Shown one piece after another: positions 1-12,400 of a stretch of DNA of 64,000 nt (position 1 is the stretch's first letter; every line of letters begins with the position of its first letter). The DNA comes from Paramarasmius palmivorus (lineage: Eukaryota > Basidiomycota > Agaricomycetes > Agaricales > Marasmiaceae): contig JAYKXP010000209.1 of assembly GCA_037176845.1 (NCBI GenBank), positions 1-64,000 on the forward strand, written 5' to 3'. The notes under the pieces are model-generated. The model saw only the letters and a program-made list of their open reading frames with translations, was not told the origin of the DNA and made no database searches. Both the position numbers and the translations under genes were made by a program.

Positions 1-3000
1 AAGCTCGTCTCGCTCATCACCTCTGCGTTGTTCCTGCTCAGTGCGAAACGCTGAGCACCGACATTTGAAGGGGACTTGGATTGACCGAAGCACCAGCGGA
101 GCTTCGATGGTGTAGAGTGGACCCGCCAGATGTTGACGGTAAACAGTTCCGAGGGATGTGAGGACGCGCAACGACGACAGACGTTGTTCCGAGAGCATGG
201 TGTCGAAGACCATTCGGACGACCATGGACGAAGTCGCCGTTACCCAACACCAACCCATCACCCCGCCGATATTTGGTATCGGTTGTCGTCGCAGTTAGGT
301 TCCTGGAGGTGATGCGGTGCCAGTAGATAAGAGCTTCTCCATTTTGGATGAAAGGCATTGGACCGGAGGTAGATAGACCAATCCTTGTAGGCCGCGATGA
401 ATGGACTGGGAGAGTGCGGACCAAGCCAAGAGGTGAGGCCTGATTCAGAGTGGCTGGTTAGCTGAAAGAAAACTAAAACAGAAAAAAGACACTACGTACA
501 TATCGTTGGCCCACTTTGAAGCACACATCATCAGTGTCTGTTTTGGGGCCGAGAGAGGTTCCGAGTAATGAGATTCGCCGTTAGTCATTCCCAATGGCGA
601 TCTCGAGAATGTAGCTGCAAAGGCGGAATGTCGAATACACCGTCGGTATAACCAACATCAAATCACTATGGATACCCAGTTCTTGTGCTGAAAGGTACTT
701 CCGCCCAAAATGATGGCTACACGGAAACACGTTGTCATAACGAGCTTCACAATCACCAGCAGAGTCTGAACACGTACAGAACCACGGAGAAACACCCGCA
801 ATATGCCGTCTTCCCCCCAACAAGCCAGAAATGCTTGATCACCCTGCTCAACAGTAAAACCAGATTAACCACCACTCGGTGTCTCGGGTTTATTTCCATC
901 ACGTCGGCAACTCTGCCAGTCAACGACTCCGTCGAGAAGTGATGAGAAATCCCCCAACCACGGATGGAAGTTGCGGTGCAAAGTAAATATCCAAACCGGG
1001 AGCCGCATTCCTAATCGCCTGAAACGTTCAAAGGGCCATTCGAGGGTTGAGATCGCCATTGAACGTCGAAACGAAAACCCTTCCGTGACTATTCCAGATA
1101 TCGAAGCTGTGCAGGCCTTGAGCATAGGTAGAAATGTGGCACCTATTGACTTGTTCGTCCCTGGGGAGCATAGAAATTTCGCTGTACAAACGAGATGAAG
1201 ACTTTCATCCCGTTATTTATTGGCGATTCATATGCGAATTCTAGTTGGGCCGTGGAACGTCTTGCGCGAAGTTGAGAGCAAAAGAGCCGATCGATTCCGA
1301 GAGTGCTTTGGCGCACCAGCATGTCATCGTCGTAAAGTCTGCAGCTGAGCCACAGTAGGTTGGGCCGACGATACCCCATTCTGAGGAACACTGGATCTTA
1401 GTGAGAAGGAGTGAATAGTGCTGAGTGTCACTAACAACTAAATGAAGTCGAATACCAGACGTTGAGCTGGGTAAATCATGTCTGCGAGTATACCGAGCTG
1501 ACTCTAGAGAGGCATCAAATACCTGGAATCAAACGAATCTGAAGAAAGGGTATTGCGCTTTGTCGCGCGCAGAGCTCAAAAGATGGATCCCATCATGATG
1601 CGTGGGGTATCAAAGGGCAGTATGTTCCCCAAGATCTCGCCCGGTGCTAGAAATATCTGACCCCCAGACAGCGGCATCTCTCCATTTGACGTACACACAG
1701 CCGGTGCAACTCAAGTCGTGGGGAGGCTTCCGGCAGTGCATGAAGATGAGTAATGCGAACGTCCATGTCGTTCACGAAATAGAATGAAAGTGAGTCAAAC
1801 GAAGATTAAACGCCTCCAACAAGAGTCCGTAGTGATCATCATTGTATTCCACAATGTTGCGATTTACAACCTACCGTAGGTCGGGGGGCGCGACGGGAGA
1901 AGTATTACTGAATGGCCTTCCGAGTCGACGAGGATCGATCGAATACCGTTGATGTGAATTGAGCGAAAGCCGAAAGCGTTTTCCACATCAGATTGCGAAT
2001 ATCGAGATGGAATAAAAACTCTGGCTATTCTACCGGAATTAGTGGAGGGGGGCTAGGCGAACCGTTTGGGTGCCGAGAACAAAAGATTCAATGAAGAATA
2101 TGCAGTGATGTGAACTGGAGAAATAGCGTGCGGATTGGGGTGTGAATGGCCATCAGTGTGGTGAAGTATAGGGCCTGGAGTGTCGATAGCCGTAAGACCA
2201 AGGAGGTGTCGGTGAAACAGTGAATTGGTAACATCCCTTCTCTCTTCTCTCTTTGCTCCTTGGAAACACAGTTCCGAAAACCCAAATCCTCGTAGCCGAC
2301 GATCGGAGCACTCGCAGCTATACACCAGCCCCATCACCCAAGGGACAGAGAATGATGTGGATGTTCTACACCCCAATAGCATCCACGTCAGCCTGGAAAC
2401 TGAGCTGCAACCCCAAACCCAAGAGGACAACGTGTTCACGGTGGTATCGCCGTCTCCCTTTCCGGCAGACTGCGTATAGTCAGCGTAAAGTTACTTGCGA
2501 AAATCGGGGGACATGTGTGTGAGATTTGAAGCGAGCACTAGGTGGCTAGTGTTAGGTGCTGGGATTGGGAAGGACATAACTATGAGGACTCTAGAAACAA
2601 TGCCATTCGAACTGAGTCGAACTTTGAGAAAATTGAACACAAAAAGAGGCAGGGAATACATACCGACCGACTACTCTTTCTTGCGTCTCCTTCTCGACCT
2701 CCTTCAAATATCATGTATTACCACATCCATAGCTACAGCTTCCAACAATTAAATCCTCCGCATGCCACAACGCAATCCCAGCTGATAATCATCTCGGAAT
2801 GTCTGGCTATCAAATCGAATGGTTCGGTTTAGACGGCTATGTTTGAATGAAGATAGCATTGGCAGAGAATCCAGATTCTAGAGGAAGCCCAGGCGATTAT
2901 CTGCTGTAACAGTCAGCGGAATGACCCAGGAAATGTACGAAGAAATCCAAGAAGGTTGTAGAAAAAACGTACTTTGGCATTGCTTCGCGGGAGCGGTCTG

Positions 3001-3565
3001 ACAGACTGTCCCCGCGTATACACACATTGTGCACTCAAGAATGCCCCCAGCTGGACATAAGTGTCATTGAAGGTACTTATGAAGTGCAGCCTGAACTGGC
3101 TAACACGCTAAACGGCGTAACCCGACCCGGGCATTCCGGTTCCGGTTCCCATGCACATGGCTTGACCCAAACAATGTCTGGACTCCGACCACGCTCCCAA
3201 CTTTTGAGTTGCTTTGGAAAGTTGGCTCGTCGACGGCGCTCCTCGAACATATGACCTCGTAGAGACGCTGGTGCCTTGATAGAGCTGGCAACAACATGAT
3301 TGGGTTCTTTTTCTCTTGACGCCCATCATCATACCAGGGCCCAGCCAGCTATGGCCTCGGTACAGAATGCTCAACGGTTTTCGATGGGTGCGAGGGATTT
3401 GAATCAAGCTGGAGGCAACATACGCACCGTTACGCATCATCATTACAACTTTCGCTCAAGGAATCGGTTTACCCCGCTACGCAAGTCTGTTATCCTCCCT
3501 GCTTTCACTATACTGACGCGATGCGATGAAAAGCCATTCGTATCAAACGGATACCCTCGAATATC
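1..3565. other. Region with no confident gene
   Basis: I see no frame here that reads convincingly as a conserved protein. Short open frames occur on both strands. The best candidate is on the minus strand, about 900-480: a hydrophobic exon containing VQTLLVIVKLVMTTCFR, followed by an intron-like stretch (GTACCTTTC to TTTGCAG) and a second open exon. It could be the end of a membrane-protein gene, but no start and no family can be assigned. The plus-strand frame at 2225-2479 is acidic and protein-like but isolated. Confidence 0.4.
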
Positions 3566-5904
3566 ATGGATACGGCAGATACGAGATCATCAAATGACAT
3601 GGATGTACCAGAGACGATGCCATCGAACGATGATACAGGCCCAGTTAATGTGACAATTCGTCTACCTTCTTTTCCTTCCCCAGACGACCCGATTGTTCCC
3701 AGTAGCCTCCGCTATTCGTTGCTTCTCTTCCAAGCCCAGTCAGGATATCCTCTCTGGTGTCCTGAGCCTATGTCAGGACTTCCACAGGAATACACCGACG
3801 TGGGTGTTCAGATCGGGGACGTAGGCATACTCCATCACGACATGTCATTCGATTTTTTATTCAACATTACCTATCCAGCCGACCACCCGGTGAATCTTCA
3901 GTTCGGGGTTCCAGTTGACTTTGTTCCGATCGCGAAAGAGAGGTTACAGATTATGGAGACTGCGAAATACAGGAAAAAGGACACTCATCTAGATGGGCCC
4001 AGGCATATCCTTAGCTCGAAAAGAATCCCAGAGGAAGAGTTGGATCCTCGGTGAGATACTATTCCTAAGCACTGGGGTCTAATTATACCTATTCCAATTA
4101 GACATCAAAGAGCATATGAGTTCCTAACGCACGTAACTGGTAGTGGTGCAATGCTCATGCTACCAGATGGCTCTACTCGCTACATCTTGATGAATCAAGC
4201 TATCTTCCGCCAATATGCTTGCGAGAACGCTCAAAAATGGTTCGAATACGCCGAAGGGTGTCGTGGAAGGGAGTTCTCGCCTAAAGTCCATCCATCCCTG
4301 TACCTGGTGACCGGTTGCGAAAAGAGCACCGCTTGGGGTGTAGCATCTTTTTACAATCGACAATCTGCCAGGAAACTAGTGATCTTACCATTCGCCGCTG
4401 ACAAGCCCCGGAGAGCGTTCAGTTGGGGCTACGACGGACAGGCCGATTCCAAGTGTTACCCAGATGCGGAAGATATGGATTTTGGCGGGGAATCGCGGCT
4501 CAACCAATGCGTGTTTTTGAGGGGTTTCAAGGTCTCGAAGAGAGGTAGATCTGAGATTCAGGTTCATGATGTCCCCGGCGATAGCACACCAGCAGGGGAG
4601 ATTTTGAATATTGGCTCATTTTCTATGCTCAGTGACACTAACTCTTCAGCCATGCCATCTACCTCATCGATCGGCGGAAGTTCAATGAACGAAACTACGG
4701 ATAACCGATGTATTGGTTCCATAGGAATGTTTGATGCAGGACTGTCGGTAGATGGCAGCGCAACTTGGGAAACGCCAGCGGTACGAAATCCATCCTTCCC
4801 AAGTGATCCTACTGAAACATTTATAGCTATACCACCCTTGCGACGTGATAAACAACTTCATGCTAGATATTGCTACTGCGGTTCGCGGCTCGATTGGGAT
4901 AGCAATATCTCACGACGACGATTGGTGCTCTGCGACGCCAAATTCATCAGGAATCGTGGATAGCAAGACCCTCATTGAACAACTACTCACTCGACATAAA
5001 GTTGTCATTGATAAAGGTATAGCGCCGTTCGATTTCGCGAATGAAGCTGATTAGGCGACTGTAGATATTGTGTATACGGACGTCATGTCAGCGAAGATGA
5101 TCAAGGATTCGGGAGACAAAACATCCTATAAGGATGCCTCTATCAACGCGGTCTTTGTGGAGATAGTAAGGTTGAATAGCTCCCGAGGTAATCCTCAATC
5201 AGAGTCATCGTTTGAGGACCTTGTCGGCGAAGTTTCCGCAAACATGGAATGGCTCATCAGGAGTGGTAGCACCGAGGTGGATAGTGATACTGTATTCGAC
5301 CCCTCGAATACAGGATCGTTCAATCGACCGGTCGCAGAGCAGAGAAGTCCAAGTAGGATACCCAATCTTGGTATTCGGAACGATGTATTTGAAGGTAGTG
5401 GTGGCGGTAGTGGCGGAGAGGAAGGTAACGGCAACGGTTCAGTGACACAATGCACAAACTGTCAAACAACAAATACACCAATGTGGAGGCGTGATTCAGA
5501 GGGTCGGCCGTTGTGTAACGCATGTGGGCTTTTTTATGTCAGTTTCTCTTATTTATCTTGGTTGCTCTTCTTCTGACACGGACGACAGAAGCTGCACGGG
5601 GCAGCTAGGCCATTATCGCTCAAGACCGATGTTATCAGAAAAAGGTGCGTGCCATTTCTCCGATTCCAGCTTGCGACGTCGAGTGTGGTACGGCTGTCGG
5701 CGCTTTCGTTATCTTACCGTCCTTTATGGCTTTGTGCTGATCATGGGTACTCTTACTCCTAGAAATTGGTCCGTGAAATCCGATTCATCTACGAAAATCA
5801 AAGTACGCGGGAATTCAAGCACACCTAATAGTTCGTTGGCCCGTGGAAGTGCTGGAAGGGTTGTAAAGGAGGAAAGACAGACGAGTTCCGGTCGTCGCGA
5901 GTAA
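3566..5904 (+). CDS. GATA-type zinc-finger protein with Agaricomycete-specific N-terminal domain
   Basis: Probable nuclear DNA-binding regulator. Six exons fit: 3566-4050, 4102-4780, 4827-5016, 5055-5537, 5589-5644 and 5763-5904. The first two exons encode a domain that I recognise only as a recurrent unnamed Agaricomycete family (signature IGDVGI..., [16 protein letters not shown]). Exons 3-4 carry HPCDVINNF and [11 protein letters not shown], shared with the minus-strand gene at 26.0-27.0 kb, with matching intron positions. Exon 4 ends in a GATA finger of spacing CX2CX17CX2C (CTNC...CNAC). The finger is completed after the intron by the basic tail [19 protein letters not shown], as in true GATA factors. 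A Gly/Ser/Glu-rich linker precedes the finger and a Ser-rich basic tail follows. The start is the first ATG of the open frame; upstream exons cannot be excluded. The finger is certain. The joining to the N-terminal domain is inferred from splice phase and the absence of a stop. Confidence 0.8.
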
Positions 5905-6678
5905 TAATATTTTTCAATTCGGATGTACGTTATGTTTTTGGTGAGGGAAATTGTGAATTGCCTTTGCGGTATCTACTTTCAATATCTCTTTACCATAATT
6001 GTCTCTCCCTGTCGATCGCACAGCTAATGCTAGTCAGGATCAGCTAATGAATTATCTGCCGGAATTGCGGAGGCTATGTAGTAATTGATAATGTCACTAA
6101 TAATGAGCATGTGGCTATCAATGAAAGCAGCTTGGACCGATTGTAAAAAAAAATGACACCAAACAAATCAAACATTGAGAGCTTTTTCCAAAATCGTGCG
6201 TAGCCTGATTTTTGGGTCGCTAGATATCATCTTGGTAGGGGTGGGGTCCCAAGAGAACTTATAAGGCGTTGGAAGGTTCTCTCTTAAAGGAGGTGGTGGT
6301 GTGTCTCCCGAGCGACGGAGCCAGCGACCCACCAAGTCATCTATAGTATTATCAGTAGGGCCTCTAGCATAAGGCGAACATGGGCTCGTACCTGGCGTAG
6401 CTTGAGGATCCCCGTATTTGATGGAGATGATCTTGTCAATCTGCGGGAAAAATTTGCTTGAGAGGAACTCAAGATGCCTGTGGTGCTGATGTTCAGGGTC
6501 CGACAGTAAGAGAAAATGCGCAGTAATTACTTGTCTATGTCAGACTCTCCAGCATACCAACAAAAACGATCTTCTTCCTGACAGAGACGACAGTGCGATT
6601 CACGAGAGCAGACTTTTCCGAGCATATCACAAGGTTGACAAGACCTGTGTGGGTCATTAGCATTGGCGAAGAAGCTGA
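5905..6678. other. Intergenic region, convergent gene ends
   Basis: This stretch lies between the 3' ends of the GATA gene and kinase A. I see only short frames with many stops and A-rich runs consistent with 3' UTRs. No RNA gene or repeat is evident. Confidence 0.5.
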
Positions 6679-8222
6679 TTAATATCGAGAAACAAACGTT
6701 GAACGTGTGATCGGTCCTAGTTCGCCCTTGATCCCGACTTCCACTGTAACGGTCCAGGGGTGAGCCGGGCCATTCGATCCTTGATCATACTTCTGCTTCT
6801 TTCTAGTTTCCGGAACAACCATGTCGCCCATTCGAGCAAGCGGTAAACGTCGTTTCTTGTCTTGCTGAAAGATAGTAGGTAGAGGAGAATGTGTCTTATA
6901 GCTACCAGCGACATTTCGCTGTAGCTCGTTGAACAACAGGCCGTCCCAGTCCTCCGTAGGGGATGCACTTCGGTCTGCAGGGAATCGCTGAAGTAAATTC
7001 TCCGCCGTAGGCCGCGACACGGGCTCAGTCGCCCAACAATCGTTCATCAATGACCACAACCAGTCTCGTATGTCGATGCCCTCGGGTTTCTCGGGGCGTA
7101 ATCCTCGTAAGACGGCTAGTAACACTGCAGCTTCGTTCGGTAGGTTGTGAAATGGAAGAAGCCCCGTAACGATCTAGTACAATTCATGAATCAATCAGAA
7201 CAGGAGAACAATAGAATATTGTTCGACTTACCTCGTAAAAAAGGCATCCAACTGAATAAATATCACTCTGTGTCGAAGAAGAAGCTCCAGTATGTATCTC
7301 GGGGGCAGACCATCTAGCAGTTCCGGCTGAATGAGTGACCGTAGATGTAACCTTGAAGACCTGGGAGTCTGCGATATGGGACAAACCGAAGTCGGCAAGA
7401 CATGCCCTATGGGATCGCGTTATCAGGACGTTAAACTAGAACAACGGTGTCAGTAACTAGACCAGCTGTAGAGTGCACCCCTACACGCACACCTTTGAGG
7501 TCTCCGTGAACGATCTTCAGTGCATGTAGATGAGATAGCCCACTCGTGATATCGTGCATCAGCTGGACGTGATTAACAGACTCCCGTGGATGAGCTCGGA
7601 TATACTCGACGAGGTTACCGTTATCCATCCAGGGGGAAACCAAACAGACGCGTTGTTGTGTATCATCGAGATAGTATAAGCCGAGACAAGGAAGGACATT
7701 AGGATGCCTGAGTTGTCGCCAGATGATTGCTTCGCGGAGGTACTCCTGCCATCAGCGAAATCAATATCAGTGTTATAGGATCCGAACGTAATGCACACCT
7801 TCATTGAGCGCTTCAAATCCGACATGAGGTACACCTTAACCACTTTTAAGCACACGAGCTGACCACTCCCAAGATGCCCTTTCCAAATATCGCCGAACCC
7901 GCCACCAGCAACGGGATGTTCTCCGAGCTTGGTCACACCTCGAATCGTCAAGCAGCCTGGGCAAAGACTGGACCTCTTGGAAAGTCGAACCATGGTTTGA
8001 CATATTGAAGCGCGAAGGTTTTTCGAAACTCCTGGAGCATCTATTAGCTGGTAAAGAGTACTTGAGCTGCGTTGAATGGAAATGATTAAAAAGATGACAT
8101 ACCTGCTGCAACCAATCCAACAACGACTGAGCTACGGGCCCCTCTTGTGCCAATAGCTTTTTGTAGGCCTCTTCGTCTCGAAATAATACCTGAAGGTCAT
8201 TGAGCTCGTCTTGGTAGTTCAT
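6679..8222 (-). CDS. TKL-like protein kinase (kinase A)
   Basis: Predicted Ser/Thr protein kinase of the tyrosine-kinase-like type expanded in Agaricomycetes. Reading leftward from the ATG at 8222 there are five exons. First comes a short helical N-terminal module ([24 protein letters not shown]), then a linker ending in [14 protein letters not shown]. The kinase domain has glycine loop [10 protein letters not shown], the VAIK-type lysine in VCLKVV, catalytic loop HGDLKG followed by FNVLI, the metal motif ADFGLS and SAPEIH. All catalytic residues are present; HGD replacing HRD is usual in this fungal group. The C-lobe ends with DCWATEPVSRPTAENLL. Introns fall in the same places as in kinases B and C. 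The frame stays open upstream of 8222 without an ATG, so a further 5' exon like the long N-terminus of kinase B may exist. The last ~60 residues (basic, KKRRLPLARMG) have no counterpart in B or C. Confidence 0.8.
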
Positions 8223-8738
8223 AATTAGAGGAAAGCGTAGAACCTGTGCCGACACGCTGTGACCGTGGGCAGTGAGAATGGCTTGTGAAGATGCTTCTTT
8301 TAGGATCACGGACCCGAGATCCTGGTGAGCAGGCGCTTTTAGCCTTTGAATATATAATTAAATATAAGCCAGACGCTGGCCAAAATGTTCATAAATCGAG
8401 CATCTTGCGAGCATCCCAAGGTCGGCTGAGCGATGCGCCCAAAAAGCTTGTGTCGTTCCGAGAGTTCGGAAAGCGTGAGTTGTTGTTCTTTGCGGTCGTG
8501 GGGGCGGTGACTAGTATTGAACACTGAGTTTTTGATGAGCTAGTCGTCAAAAGGACACGCACAGCATATTTATATTCAGACTTCGAACCCCCCAGCGATG
8601 ATTAGAGAAGTGACGAGTTGAACGGAAGAGACTGGGTATATTGGAGTCCCTTGACGAGCTTGTAGCTTTGTCGATTCCATAGCGTATCAAGATGTTCATG
8701 TAGAGGAAGAGCCTGAGGTGTGCAGGTTTGAGAATCTA

Positions 8739-8811
8739 AGGTAGGGGCACTCCATCTCCCGCAAACGTCACGTGCCATCGGCTAGTGTTAGCGGGCGATC
8801 CATATATGGTG
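8739..8811 (+). repeat. Left terminal inverted repeat of the 451-bp MITE
   Basis: Pairs with 9117-9189 in inverse orientation. The outer ~35 bases are nearly perfect; the inner part has scattered substitutions. Confidence 0.85.
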
Positions 8812-9116
8812 AAAATAAACAAGTAGCTCTCTCTGGGAGCTCCCATCCTGTTATGACACAAAGTAAAACCAACAAATTTTCGTTATGACTGTAAGGAATG
8901 TCACTGGTAAATTTGGGGGAAAGGAGAGTCCATTTCGCGGAGTTATTTCCAATTTATCTGTCGGAGACTTCGAGCCGAAATTCAGCTCGGAAATCATCCC
9001 CTTTTCACACAATTCTTGTTCGTACTTGAAGATACTCTTGTTCTCGAGAAAATGTTGGTGCTACTTTTTGGGAAACGATCGCGTTTCGCAGTGCAATAGT
9101 CCTTGCAGAGCAAAAT

Positions 9117-9189
9117 CACCATATATGGAGCGAGGTGATAATCTAGCCGAGAGCACATGACGTTTGCGGGAGATGGAGTGCCCCTACCT
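9117..9189 (-). repeat. Right terminal inverted repeat of the 451-bp MITE
   Basis: Inverse complement of 8739-8811. It ends with GGAGTGCCCCTACCT just before the right-hand TA. Confidence 0.85.
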
Positions 9190-10048
9190 TACCAATTTTA
9201 TTCTCCGAACAAGTCCGACAACTTCAAGGTCCGACGACACTCCGACGACAAGTTTGCACAGTTGATGCCAGATATCAACGTCATTGTCAATACGCGACAC
9301 CGAGATGGACCCAATACTCGAACGTGTTGCGGCAGTAATGCGCAAAGAAGTGCTAACGGAAAAAATCACGCTTGCAGGTTCCGATCTCTCTTATTCTAGG
9401 AATACAGAGATGCCTAGGGCCAACAAAAGGTAGAGACTTGAATTTCTGTACACGTATTCTTCACCAACGCTCAACAAGCCATTGAAGGTGTGAAGATATA
9501 CGAAGATTCAACTCAGAGCCAACTACGTTTATTAGGCGGGGCACCCATCCATTCATCAAAGGAGCCTTCAAGCTTGAAGGTCGATCCTACAACTTGTCAC
9601 TAGACACGGACAAGGTCATATCCTCAATCTCGTTCACCCAGGTGGAAACCAACCCGAAACCTGAAATAATCGGCCTCCGGTCTTAACTTGGACGTGGACG
9701 TGGTCTGATATTGAAGTACCACAGGAAGTGGTTTGTATGGTCTCCCCGATACCTGGAGTAGCATAACCGCTAGAGAAGAGGCCGGAAACGTTTGTAATCC
9801 TCGTGAAAGTGGGATGTGCAACGTCGATGTGGGTGCTAACTTAAGAGATGTACGAGGAACCTTGCCAATCCGCGAATGGCTGTTCTGAGGATGTTGGCTG
9901 TCAGGTGCATGAGAAAACCAGGCAGCTCGCCGAACGTCTTTCGTAGCGCCATGCGATTTATATCTTTTTCAAGGGAAGCTGGACAAGACATTGACTCGTA
10001 CATACAACACCGATGTATCGTACATGACGAGCAACAAAGCAATTCTAA

Positions 10049-11857
10049 TCATACACTTTCAATAAACTTTTCAAGAAACTCCATCGCTTCATGATGCTGT
10101 GACATCGTGTTCTCCACGCTTTTTCGAAGCTCCGTGAACAACTCAGTATCCCAAACCTCCGCCGGAGCTGTAACAGGCAAACGGCGAAGTATATCCTCTG
10201 CTGTAGGTCGCGACGTAGGATCGGAATTCCAGCAATCGTTCATCAACGACCACAACTCATCCGGGACAACACCATCCAGGGGTCTCGAAGGCCGCTTTCC
10301 TTGTAGAATAGCCAATAATACCGCAGCCTCCTTTGATAGGTCATGAAATGGGACAAGGCCTGTGATGATCTGTGTCTCGTCAGAATCATCATGGCGAGTA
10401 ACGATGATAGGTCACAAACCTCGTAGAAAAGACATCCAGCCGAGTAAATATCACTCCATGTCGTTGAGGGATCACCAGCATGTATCTCAGGGGCAGACCA
10501 TTTAGCTGTTCCAACTGCATGCACAGCGGTGGAAGTCACTTTGAATTTCTGAGAGTCTGCAACGCGAGACAATCCAAAGTCAGCGATGCAAGCTCTGCGA
10601 GATCGTGTGATCAACACGTTAACCTGTAATTTGCATGGTCAGATACTATGCAAATCCTTCAGAGCATCGTCAGCTTACACCCTCAAGATCCCCATGGACG
10701 ATCTTTAACGCGTGTAGATAAGACAATCCACTTGCGATATCATACATCAGCTGAACACGATCAACAGCTTCCGGTGGCTGATTCCGAAGAAAATCGACGA
10801 GATTTCCGTTTTCCATCCAAGGAGAAACCAAACATACACGTTGCGTGTCATCAAGATAGTACAGCCCGAGACAAGGAAGAAGATTCGGATGTCTGAGCTG
10901 ACGCCAAATGATCGCTTCACGAAGGTACTCCTGCCATTTAATGAACGGAATATCTGTGTATTCAGAGCGTAATACGCACCTTTAATAAACGTTTCATATC
11001 CGACATGAGGTATACTGTTACCACCTTCAAACGCACGATCCGACCAGCTACTTCTCCGAGGCGCCCTTTCCAGATATCGCCAAACCCACCACCGGTAACT
11101 GGGTCTTTTCCGAGCTTCGTTGGGCCTCTGATTGTTAGGCAACTTGGGCAAATACTATTCCTTTTCGAAAAGCGTATCATTGTTGTATATATAGAAGCGC
11201 GTAAATTCTTCGAGATTCCTGGAGCGTCAATGAGCTGTAAGGTCACGGGTTAGAAATTGGGAATATAAACACAAGCGTGTGCTCACCTGTTGGAGCCAGT
11301 CCAATAATGATTGAACAAGGGTACCCCGCTGTTCCAGCAATCCTCGATATACCTTCTCATCATCCAGAAGTAGCTGGAGCGTTTGTACCTGGGCTTCGTA
11401 ATTTGCGGAATCTGAAATGTCTGTGCCAGTGTGCCGTCGACGTTTGGGTATAGAATCTGGGTCAAGATCATCGGACGACTTGCGCTTCGATGAGGTAGGT
11501 AGGTTAGGAATGACGAGAGAGAGCTTTTGTTGGATCTGTGAGCCCTCGTTTGCCGGATGTAGGCGTGAGGTATTGTGGTGCTCTCCTAGAGCCATCTTTC
11601 CGTCGTGTTCATGGTCGTACTGCATGACTCGTGTAGTTCTGGCGGCATAAGGTAAGGAAGGAGAATGTATGGGATCTTGCCGTTCTTGTTCAAGAGGATG
11701 AAGAAGAAAGTTTGGCAAATCGGGCGGAGACTTGAATATGGGAGATTCCAACTTGAAAAGTTTATGTATCAGATGCAGGTAAGGAGAAACACCGTGTAAA
11801 ACTTGCCTCAAAGTCAACGTCGACAGGAGAAGGGGTCGAACGTAAATCGCCCCACAT
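10049..11857 (-). CDS. TKL-like protein kinase (kinase B) with altered catalytic-loop lysine
   Basis: Paralogue of kinase A with the same exon pattern. The start is taken at ATG 11857 (MWGDLRSTPSPVDVDFE). This reads into the long second exon if a GC-AG intron (donor GAG|GCAAGT near 11809, acceptor near 11756) is used. The N-terminal ~130 residues are low-complexity and contain a basic PKRRRH patch. The helical module follows ([21 protein letters not shown]), then CPSCLTIRGPTKLG and the kinase domain: [39 protein letters not shown] and DCWNSDPTSRPTAEDIL. The catalytic-loop lysine is glutamate (HGDLE instead of HGDLK), while the catalytic aspartate, the asparagine and the DFG remain. Activity may therefore be reduced. 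The protein ends ...MEFLEKFIESV. The kinase assignment is firm; the 5' splice model is inferred. Confidence 0.8.
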
Positions 11858-12204
11858 CTCACTGCTGGTAGGAATGAAAGAGGGGGTGGATACTGTACAA
11901 GTCTGCATAGGGAACGACGAAGGGGTGTTTGAGTAGTGCGTTGTGTAGGACGATAGGTAATGATGGGACGTGTGTGGATTGAGGAGCCAGGCTGGGTGTC
12001 CTACAGCCTATTTCATCGAATACAACAAGACTTCGAAATCCGGGGGCCGAATTCTGAGTGAGGCGTAAACGCGAGTGTGATGAGGACGATGGGCACCAGG
12101 GCGCAAAACAGGAGACGATGCCGGAGAAGTGGTGTTAGACGACGACGACATTCCACGGCCCAAGTGGTAGTGTTTCCCGTTCTTCGTAGCACTGAACGCT
12201 CTCG

Positions 12205-12400
12205 TATAGCCTTCTTTCCCAACCTATCCCCAAACTCGCATCCGTTGTGTCCTGTATCTGGTCATGTCCCCGCAATGAAGACAGACAGCACGGATGATCT
12301 TCTCCCCATCGCTCCAAGCCTCGTGTACACCCATTGTCAACCAGCATTTGCAGTAAGATGATTTGAAGGAAGAGCTGGGCGTTCTGGTAGTTGTGCTGAG
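12205..12400 (+). repeat. Diverged dispersed repeat, copy 1
   Basis: Resembles 19640-19815 in order and wording: CGCATCC...GTGTCCT.TATC, CCCCG.AATGAAGA, then AAGCCTC.TGTACRCCCAT and TTGCAGT. Identity is patchy (roughly two bases in three by eye). No terminal structure is visible, so the class is unknown. Confidence 0.45.

Larger units (their letters stand above)
8737..9191. mobile_element. MITE-like element with ~73-bp terminal inverted repeats and TA target duplication
   Basis: A 451-bp element at 8739-9189, bounded on both sides by TA (8737-8738 and 9190-9191), the duplication expected for Tc1/mariner-type insertion. The left arm starts AGGTAGGGGCACTCCATCTC and the right arm is its inverse complement. 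The first ~35 bp match with one mismatch. After a few substitutions and a small indel, similarity continues to a shared CCATATATGG palindrome at about 8800-8809 and 9118-9127. The interior (~300 bp) contains no transposase frame, so the element is non-autonomous. The good match between its arms suggests a fairly young insertion. No second copy is visible in this window. Confidence 0.85.
8223..10048. other. Intergenic region containing a MITE
   Basis: This lies between kinase A and kinase B, both on the minus strand. Apart from the 451-bp inverted-repeat element at 8739-9189 I see no gene. Frames of 60-90 codons are scattered on both strands without family resemblance. The part nearest kinase A should hold its promoter and any missed 5' exon. 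Confidence 0.5.
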
